Below are positions 54,701-64,000 of a stretch of DNA of 64,000 nucleotides, in pieces. The stretch comes from Cardiocondyla obscurior (taxonomy: Eukaryota > Arthropoda > Insecta > Hymenoptera > Formicidae). The translations under genes and the position numbers were made by a program. The stretch spans positions 1-64,000 of the forward strand of contig NC_091886.1 of NCBI RefSeq assembly GCF_019399895.1, in the 5' to 3' direction. The notes under the pieces were generated by a model that was not told where the DNA came from, searched no databases, and worked only from the letters and a program-made list of their open reading frames with translations. Numbering within the stretch: position 1 is the first letter of the stretch; each line of letters opens with the position of its first letter.

Positions 54701-57700
54701 TTGAAAATCTGACCACGTGACGTCGTGCGGTGACGTCAGCAGATGCCGTGACCATTTTAGCGTCCACCTCCAGGGCGAAGATATTGACGAAAAACGAAAA
54801 AGAATTTTTGAAAATCTGACCACTTTACGTCGTGCGGTGACGTCAGCAGATGCCCACGTGACCATTTTTAGCGTCCTACCCCTTCCAGAGGCGAAGATAT
54901 TGACAAAAAACAAAAAAAAAATTTTTGAAAATCTGACCACGTGACGTCGTGCGGTGACGTCAGCAGATGCCCACGTAACCATGTTTATCGTCCTACCCTT
55001 TCCAGGGGCGAAGATATTGACGAAAAACGAAAAAAATTTTTGAAAATCTGACCACGTGACGTCGTGCGGTGACGTCAGCAGATGCCCACGTGACCACTTT
55101 TAGCGTCCTACTTTTTTTAGGGGCGAAGATATTGACGAAGAACAAAAAAAAAATTTTTGAAAATTTGACCACGTGACGTCGTGCGGTGACGTCAGCAAAT
55201 GCCCACGTGATCATTTTTAGCGTCCTACCCCCTTCAGGAGCGAAGATATTGACGAAAAACGAAAAAAAAATTTTTGAAAATCTGACCACGTGACGTCGTG
55301 CGGTGACGTCAGCAGATGCCCACGTGACCATTTTTAGCGTCCTACCCTTTTCAAGGGCAAAGATATTGACAAAAAACAAAAAAATTTTGAAAATCTGACC
55401 ACGTGACGTCGTGCGGTGACGTCAGCAGATGCCCACGTGACCATTTTTAGCGTCCTACCCTTTGGGGCAAGATATTGACGAAAAACAAAAAAAAATTTTG
55501 AAAATCTGACCACGTGACGTCGTGCGGTGACGTCAGCAGATGCCCACGTGACCATTTTTAGCGTCCTACCTTTTCCAGGAGCAGAGATATTGACGAAAAA
55601 CGAAAAAGAAATTTTTGAAAATCTGACCACGTGACGTCGTGCGGTGACGTCAGCAGATGCCCACGTGACCATTTTTAGCGTCCTACCCTTTTCAGGAGCG
55701 AAGATATTGACGAAAAACAAAAAAAAAATTTTTGAAAATCTGACAACGTGACGTCGTGCGGTGACGTCAGCAGATGCCCACGTGACCATTTTTAGCGTCC
55801 TACCTTCTCCAGGGGCGAAGATATTGACAAAAAACAAAAAAAAAATATTTGAAAATCTGACCACGTGACGTCGTGCGGTGACGTCAGCAGATGCCCACGT
55901 GACCATTTTAGCGTCCTACCTTTTCCAGGGCAAAGATATTGACAAAAACAAAAAAATTTTGAAAATCTGACCACGTGACGTCGTGCGGTGACGTCAGCAG
56001 ATGCCCACGTGATCATTTTTAGCGTCCTACCTTCTTCAGGAGCGAAGATATTGACGAAAAACGAAAAAAAAATTTTTGAAAATCTGACCACGTGACGTCG
56101 TGCGGTGACGTCAGCAGATGCCCACGTGATCATTTTTAGCGTCCTACCTTTTTCAGGAGCGAAGATATTGACGAAAAACGAAAAAAATTTTTGAAAATAT
56201 GACCACTTGACGTCGTGCGGTGACGTCAGCAGATGCCCACGTGATCATTTTTAGCGTCTTACCCCTTTCAGGGGCGAAGATATTGACGAAAAACAAATAT
56301 AAATTTTTGAAAATCTGACCACGTGACGTCGTGCGGTGACGTCAGAAGATGCCCACGTGACCATTTTTAGCGTCCTACCTTTTCCAGGGGCGAAGATATT
56401 GACGAAAAACGAAAAAAAAATTTTTGAAAATCTGACCACGTGACGTCGTGCGGTGACGTCAGCAGATGCCCACGTGACCATTTTTAGCGTCCTACCCCTC
56501 CAGAAAGATATTGACAAAAAACAAAAAAATTTTTGAAAATCTGACCACGTGACGTCGTGCGGTGACGTCAGCAGATGCCCACGTGACCATTTTAGCGTCC
56601 TACTCTTTCCAGGGCGAAGATATTGACGAAAAACGAAAAAAAAATTTTGAAAATCTGACCACGTGACGTCGTGCGGTGACGTCAGCAGATGCCCACGTGA
56701 CCATTTTTCTACTTCCTCCAGGAACAAAGATATTGACAAAAAACAAAAATTTTGAAAATTGACACGTGACGTCGTGCGGTGACGTCAGCAGATGCCCACG
56801 TGACCATTTTAGCGTCCTACCCTCTCCAGGGCGAAGATATTGACGAAAAACAAAAAAATTTTTGAAAATCTGACCACGTGACGTCGTGCGGTGACGTCAG
56901 CAGATGCCCACGTGACCATTTTAGCGTCCTACTTTCTTCAGAAGATATTGACGAAAAACAAAAAAATTTTGAAAATCTGACCACGTGACGTCGTGCGGTG
57001 ACGTCAGCAGATGCCCACGTGACCATTTTTAGCGTCCTACTTTCTCCAGGGGCGAAGATATTGACAAAAACAAAAAAATTTTGAAAATCTGACCACGTGA
57101 CGTCGTGCGGTGACGTCAGCAGATGCCCACGTGACCATTTTTAGCGTTCTACTCTCTCCAGGGGCGAAGATATTGACGAAAAACAAAAGAAAATTTTTGA
57201 AAATCTGACCACGTGACGTCGTGCGGTGACGTCAGCAGATGCCCACGTGACCATTTTAGCGTCCTACTTTCTCCAGGGCGAAGATATTGACGAAAAACAA
57301 AAAAGAAATTTTTGAAAATCTGACGACGTGACGTCGTGCGGTGACGTCAGCAGATGCCCACGTGACCATTTTTAGCGTCCTACCCTCCAGGAGCAAGATA
57401 TTGACGAAAAACAAAAAAAATTTTTGAAAATCTGACCACGTGACGTCGTGCGGTGACGTCAGCAGATGCCCACGTGACCATTTTTAGCGTCCTACCCTTT
57501 CCAGAGGCAAAGATATTGACGAAAAACGTAAAAGAAATTTTTGAAAATTTGACTACGTGACGTCGTGCGGTGACGTCAGCAGATGCCCACGTGACCATTT
57601 TCAGCGTTCTACTTTCACCAGAAGCAGAGATATTGACAAAAACAAAAAAAATTTTTGAAAATCTGACGTGACGTCGTGCGGTGACGTCAGCAGATGCCCA

Positions 57701-60700
57701 CGTGACCATTTTTAGCGTTCTACCTTCTCCAGAAGCAAAGATATTGACGAAAAAAAAAAAAATTTTTGAAAATCTGACCACGTGACGTCGTGCGGTGACG
57801 TCAGCAGATGCCCACGTGACCATTTTTAGCGTCCTACCTTCAGGCGAGCGAATATTGACAAAAACGAAAAAAATTTTTGAAAATCTTACCACGTGACGTC
57901 GTGCGGTGACGTCAGCAGATGCCCACGTGACCATTTTTAGCGTCCTACTTTCTCCAGAAGCGAAAATATTGACAAAAAACAAAAAAATTTTGAAAATCTG
58001 ACCACGTGACGTCGTGCGGTGACGTCAGCAGATGCCCACGTGACCATTTTCAGCGTTCTACTTCTTCAGGGGCAAAGATATTGACGAAAAACGAAAAAAA
58101 TTTTTGAAATCTGACCACGTGACGTCGTGCGGTGACGTCAGCAGATGCCCACGTGACCATTTTTAGCGTCCTACTTCCTCCAGAAGCGAAAATATTGACG
58201 AAAAACAAAAAAAAATTTTTGAAAATCTGACCACGTGACGTCGTGCGGTGACGTCAGCAGATGCCCACGTGACCATTTTAGCGTCCTACCTTTTCCAGGA
58301 GCGAAGATATTGACGAAAAACAAAAAAAAATTTTTAAAATTGACCACGTGACGTCGTGCGGTGACGTCAGCAGATGCCCACGTGACCATTTTAGCGTTCT
58401 ACTCCAGAAGCAAGATATTGACGAAAAACGAAAAAAAATTTTGAAAATCTGACCACGTGACGTCGTGCGGTGACGTCAGCAGATGCCCACGTGACCATTT
58501 TTCAGCGTCCTACTTTCTCCAGAAGCGAGATATTGACAAAAACAAAAAAATTTTTGAAAATCTGACCACGTGACGTCGTGCGGTGACGTCAGCAGATGCC
58601 CACGTGACCATTTTTAGCGTCCTACTTTCTCCAGGGGCAGGATATTGACGAAAAACAAAAAAAAAATTTTGAAAATCTGACCACGTGACGTCGTGCGGTG
58701 ACGTCAGCAGATGCCCACGTGACCATTTTTAGCGTCCTACTTTCTCCAGAAGCGAGATATTGACGAAAAACAAAAAAAAATTTTTGAAATTTGACCACGT
58801 GACGTCGTGCGGTGACGTCAGCAGATGCCCACGTGACCATTTTTAGCGTTCTACCTCCTCAGAGGCAGAGATATTGACAAACGAAAAAAAATTTTGAAAA
58901 TCTGACCACGTGACGTCGTGCGGTGACGTCAGCAGATGCCCACGTGACCATTTTCAGCGTTCTACTTCTCCAGAAGCAAAGATATTGACAAAAAACAAAA
59001 AAAATTTTTGAAAATCTGACCACGTGACGTCGTGCGGTGACGTCAGCAGATGCCCACGTGACCATTTTTAGCGTCCTACTCCTTCCAAAGGCGAAGATAT
59101 TGACGAAAAACGAAAAAAAAATTTTGAAAATCTGACCACGTGACGTCGTGCGGTGACGTCAGCAGATGCCCACGTGACCATTTTAGCGTTCTACCTTTCC
59201 AGGAGCGAAGATATTGACGAAAAAAAAAAAAAAATTTTGAAAAATCTGACCACGTGACGTCGTGCGGTAACGTCAGCAGATGCCCACGTGACCATTTTTA
59301 GCGTCTTACCCCCTCCAGGGGCAAAGATATTGACGAAAAACAAAAATTTTTAAAATCTGACCACGTGACGTCGTGCGGTGACGTCAGCAGATGCCCACGT
59401 GACCATTTTCAGCGTTCTACCTTCACCAGAAGCAGAGATATTGACAAAAACAAAAAAATTTTTGAAAATCTGACCACGTGACGTCGTGCGGTGACGTCAG
59501 CAGATGCCCACGTGACCATTTTCAGCGTTCTACTTTCACCAGAAGCAGAGATATTGACAAAAACAAAAAATTTTTGAAAATCTGACCACGTGACGTCGTG
59601 CGGTGACGTCAGCAGATGCCCACGTGACCATTTTCAGCGTCCTACCTTTCACCAGAAACAGAGATATTGACAAAAAACAAAAAAATTTTTGAAAATCTGA
59701 CCACGTGACGTCGTGCGGTGACGTCAGCAGATGCCCACGTGACCATTTTTAGCGTTCTACTTTCTCCAGAAGCGAGATATTGACAAAAAACAAAAAAAAA
59801 AATTTAACAAAAAATGACGTCGTGCGGTGACGTCAGCAGATGCCCACGTGACCATTTTCAGCGTCCTACCTCCTCAGAGGCAGAGATATTGACGAAAAAC
59901 GAAAAAAAAATTTTTGAAAATCTGACACGTGACGTCGTGCGGTGACGTCAGCAGATGCCCGTGACCATTTTTAGCGTCCTACTTCTCCAGAAGCGAAGAT
60001 ATTGACAAAAAACAAAAAAAATTTTTGAAAATCTGACCACGTGACGTCGTGCGGTGACGTCAGCAGATGCCCACGTGACCATTTTCAGCGTCTACTCTTC
60101 AAAGGAATATTGACGAAAAACAAAAAAATTTTGAAAATCTGACCACGTCGTGCGGTGACGTCAGCAGATGCCCACGTGACCATTTTTAGCGTCCTACTTC
60201 TTCCAGGAGCGGAAATATTGACGAAAAAAAAAAAAAATTTTGAAAAATCTGACCACGTGACGTCGTGCGGTGACGTCAGCAGATGCCCACGTGACCATTT
60301 TTAGCGTCTTACCCTCCAGGGGCAGATATTGACGAAAAACAAAAAAATTTTTGAAAATCTGACCACGTGACGTCGTGCGGTGACGTCAGCAGATGCCCAC
60401 GTGACCATTTTTAGCGTCCTACCTTTCCAGGGCGAAGATATTGACAAAAAACAAAAAAAATTTTTGAAAATCTGACCACGTGACGTCGTGCGGTGACGTC
60501 AGCAGATGCCCACGTGACCATTTTTAGCGTCCTACCTTCTCCAGGGGCGAAGATATTGACGAAAAACAAAAAAAAATTTTTGAAAATCTGACCACGTGAC
60601 GTCGTGCGGTGACGTCAGCAGATGCCCACGTGACCATTTTAGCGTCCTACCCTTTCAGAAGCGAAGATATTGACGAAAAACAAAAAAATTTTTGAAAATC

Positions 60701-63700
60701 TGACCACGTGACGTCGTGCGGTGACGTCAGCAGATGCCCACGTGACCATTTTTAGCGTCCTACCCCAGGGGCGAAGATATTGACGAAAAACGAAAAAAAT
60801 TTTTGAAAATCTGACCACGTGACGTCGTGCGGTGACGTCAGCAGATGCCCACGTGACCATTTTTAGCGTCCTACCTCTTCCAGGAGCGAAGATATTGACA
60901 AAAACAAAAAAAAATTTTTGAAAATCTGACCACGTCGTCGTGCGGTGACGTCAGCAGATGCCCACGTGACCATTTTCAGCGTTCTACCTTCTCCAGAAGC
61001 AAAGATATTGACAAAAAACGAAAAAAAAATTTTGAAAATCTGACTATGTGACGTCGTGCGGTGACGTCAGCAGATGCCCACGTGACCATTTTCAACGTCT
61101 TACCTCCTCCAGGAGCAAGATATTGACGAAAAACAAAAAAAAATTTTTAAAAATCTGACCACGTGACGTCGTGCGGTGACGTCAGCAGATGCCCACGTGA
61201 CCATTTTTAGCGTCCTACCCCTTCAGAGCGAAAATATTGACAAAAACGAAAAAAATTTTTTAATTTGACCACGTGACGTCGTGCGGTGACGTCAGCAGAT
61301 GCCCACGTGACCATTTTTAGCGTTCTACCTTCTCCGGAAGCGAAGATATTGACAAAAACGAAAAAAATTTTGAAAATCTGACCACGTGACGTCGTGCGGT
61401 GACGTCAGCAGATGCCCACGTGACCATTTTTAGCGTTCTACCCCTCCAGAGGCGAAGATATTGACGAAAAACGAAAAAAAAAATTTTGAAAATCTGACCA
61501 CGTGACGTCGTGCGGTGACGTCAGCAGATGCCCACGTGACCATTTTTAGCGTCCTACCCTTTCCAGGGGCGAAGATATTGACAAAAAACAAAAAAAAATT
61601 TTTGAAAATCTGACCACGTGACGTCGTGCGGTGACGTCAGCAGATGCCCACGTGACCATTTTAGCGTTCTACTTCCTCCAGAAGCGGAGATATTGACGAA
61701 AAACAAAAAAATTTTTGAAAATCTGACCACGTGACGTCGCGGTGACGTCAGCAGATGCCCGTGACCATTTTTAGCGTCCTACTTTCTTCTGGGGCGAAGA
61801 TATTGACGAAAAACGAAAAAAAAATTTTTGAAAATCTGACCACGTGACGTCGTGCGGTGACGTCAGCAGATGCCCACGTGACCATTTTTAGCGTCCTTCT
61901 TTTTTCAAAGGCAAAGATATTGACAAAAAACAAAAAAAAAATTTTTGAAAATCTGACCACGTGACGTCGTGCGGTGACGTCAGCAGATGCCCACGTGACC
62001 ATTTTAGCGTCCTACCTTCTCCAGGGGCAAGATATTGACGAAAAACAAAAAAAAATTTTTGAAAATTTGACCACGTGACGTCGTGCGGTGACGTCAGCAG
62101 ATGCCCACGTGATCATTTTTAGCGTCCTATCCCCTTCAAAAGCGAAGATATTGACGAAAAACAAAAAAGAAATTTTTGAAAATTTGACCACGTGACGTCG
62201 TGCGGTAACGTCTGCAGATGCCCACGTGACCATTTTTAGCGTCTACCCTTCAGGGGCGAAGATATTGACGAAAAACGAAAAAAATTTTGAAAATCTGACC
62301 ACGTGACGTCGTGCGGTGACGTCAGCAGATGCCCACGTGACCATTTTTAGCGTTCTACTTCCCTCCAGAAGCGGAGATATTGACGAAAAACAAAAAAAAA
62401 TTTTGAAAATCTGACCACGTGACGTCGTGCGGTGACGTCAGCAGATGCCCACGTGACCATTTTTAGCGTCCTACTTTCTTCAGGGGCGAAGATATTGACG
62501 AAAAACAAAAAAATTTTTGAAAATCTGACCACGTGACGTCGTGCGGTGACGTCAGCAGATGCCCACGTGACCATTTTTAGCGTCCTACCCCCTTCAAAGG
62601 CGAAGATATTGACAAAAACAAAAAAAATTTTTGAAAATCTGACCACGTGACGTCGTGCGGTGACGTCAGCAGATGCCCACGTGACCATTTTTAGCGTCCT
62701 ACCCCTCCAGGGGCAAGATATTGACGAAAAACAAAAAAAAATTTTGAAAATCTGACCACGTGACGTCGTGCGGTGACGTCAGCAGATGCACGTGACCATT
62801 TTAGCGTCTACCCCTTCCAGGAACGAAGATATTGACGAAAAACAAAAAATTTTTGAAAATCTGACCACGTGACGTCGTGCGGTGACGTCAGCAGATGCCC
62901 ACGTGACCATTTTTAGCGTCCTACCCTTTCCAAGGGCAAAGATATTGACGAAAAACGAAAAAAAAATTTTTGAAAATCTGACCACGTGACGTCGTGCGGT
63001 GACGTCAGCAGATGCCCACGTGACCATTTTTAGCGTCCTACTTTTTCCAGGGGCGAAAATATTGACGAAAAACAAAAAAAAATTTTTGAAAATCTGACCA
63101 CGTGACGTCGTGCGGTGACGTCAGCAGATGCCCACGTGACCATTTTTAGCGTCCTACCCCCTCCAGGGGCGATGATATTGACAAAAAACGAAAAAAAATG
63201 TTTTAAAAATCTGACCACGTGACGTCGTTCGGTGACGTCAGCAGATGCCCACGTGACCATTTTCAGCGTCCTACCCCTTCAGGGGCAGAAGATATTGACG
63301 AAAAACAAAAAAATTTTTGAAAATCTGACCACGTGACGTCGTGCGGTGACGTCAGCAGATGCCCACGTGACCATTTTTAGCGTCCTACCTTCTCCAGGGG
63401 CGAAGATATTGACGAAAACAAAAAAAAAAAATTTTTAAAATCTGACCACGTGACGTCGTGCGGTGACGTCAGCAGATGCCCACGTGATATTTTCAGCGTC
63501 CTACCTTTCCAGAAGCGAAGATATTGACGAAAAAACAAAAAAAAATTTTTGAAAATCTGACCACGTGACGTCGTGCGGTGACGTCAGCAGATGCCCACGT
63601 GACCATTTTTAGCGTCCTACTTTTTCCAGGGGCGAAGATATTGACGAAAAACGAAAAAAAAATTTTGAAAATCTGACCACGTGACGTCGTGCGGTGACGT

Positions 63701-64000
63701 CAGCAGATGCCCACGTGACCATTTTTAGCGTTCTACCTTCTCAGGAGCGAAGATATTGACGAAAAACAAAAAAAATTTTGAAAATCTGACACGTGACGTC
63801 GTGCGGTGACGTCAGCAGATGCCCACGTGACCATTTTCAGTTCTACCTTCACCAGAAGCAAAGATATTGACAAAAAACAAAAAAAAATTTTGAAAATCTG
63901 CCACGTGATCGTGTGCGGTGACGTCAGCAGATGCCCACGTGACCATTTTCAGCGTCTTACCTCCTCCAGGAGCAAGATATTGACAAAAAACAAAAAAAAA
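45741..64000 (+). repeat. Large satellite array, 110-117-bp unit, about 160 copies
   Basis: Each unit reads GACCACGTGACGTCGTGCGG, TGACGTCAGCAGATGCCCAC, GTGACCATTTTTAGCGTCCT, a variable AC(C/T)n..CCAGGGGCGAAG, ATATTGAC(G/A)AAAAAC, an A-run and T-run, then GAAAATCT. Units start, for example, at 45821, 45938, 46051 and 46167. Two CACGTG boxes and one TGACGTCA lie in the first 45 bp, which are almost invariant; the middle and A/T parts vary in length. The array reaches the end of the window. Minus-strand ORFs of the MVTWASADVTARRHVVRFSK type arise because 117 is 39 codons; they break at every A-run change and are not genes. Confidence 0.95.

Noticed and set aside
45608..63260. Many minus-strand ORFs of 65-200 codons with repeats of MVTWASADVTARRHVVRFSK
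   Set aside because: They are translations of the satellite. The unit of 117 bp equals 39 codons, so the frame persists by chance until an A-run changes length. Breaks occur at homopolymers, with no start context and no stable gene length.
45741..64000. CRISPR-like array of short repeats and variable spacers
   Set aside because: The conserved and variable parts belong to one satellite unit, the variable parts are degenerate versions of one another, and the context is eukaryotic with no cas genes.

Overview
The window reads inward from a linear chromosome end. The first 56 bases hold (CCTAA)n, the C-rich strand of the TTAGG telomere repeat of many insects and other arthropods. With the AT-rich background and the transposon and satellite content, this points to an insect; Hymenoptera is plausible but not provable here. 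There are no rRNA, tRNA, CRISPR or bacterial-type genes and no recognisable housekeeping gene. Everything is telomere, satellite, or mobile-element-derived. || Layout. 1-56 is canonical telomere. 57-19602 is about 3,900 copies of CCTGG; because long-read base callers are known to misread C-strand telomere repeats in this way (CCCTAA to CCCTGG), it is most likely real telomere that was miscalled. 19603-21589 is a subtelomeric satellite of about 185 bp with two orientation switches. 21590-45530 is a nest of transposon-like elements. 45531-64000 is a satellite of 110-117 bp, about 160 copies, running off the window. || The nest has two main families. Family A has four copies: A1 21665-25243, A2 25264-27267, A3 33215-37170, and A4 44412-45530 reversed. 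It is 3.6-4.0 kb when complete, starts TGTGACGTCCTG, ends with the near-inverse, and is flanked by 4-bp target duplications (ACAT for A1, CCCG for A3). Family B has five copies: B1 27275-28440, B2 28498-30908, and reversed B5 31515-33025, B4 38933-41404 and B3 42183-44411. It is about 2.4 kb, has 12-bp inverted ends TGTTACGTCCCG, and B4 has a 4-bp duplication CAGT. Each B copy carries a basic leader exon with a conserved splice donor, an intron, and two tandem Cys-rich ORFs. ORF1 and ORF2 share the same three-CxxC spacing and look like ancient duplicates. A and B termini match at 10 of 12 positions, suggesting one enzyme moved both. || Between them lie coding relics C1 (30909-31514) and C2 (41409-42182), a hairpin-rich non-coding stretch (37171-38928), and a 548-bp foldback MITE (44758-45305) whose removal restores the empty site. 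Most B ORFs carry stops or frameshifts; B2 ORF2 and the B3 leader exon are the most intact. The large proximal satellite carries two CACGTG boxes and one TGACGTCA box per unit in a nearly invariant core, and a stray inverted piece of it at 21590-25263 shows that A1 and A2 inserted into one monomer.
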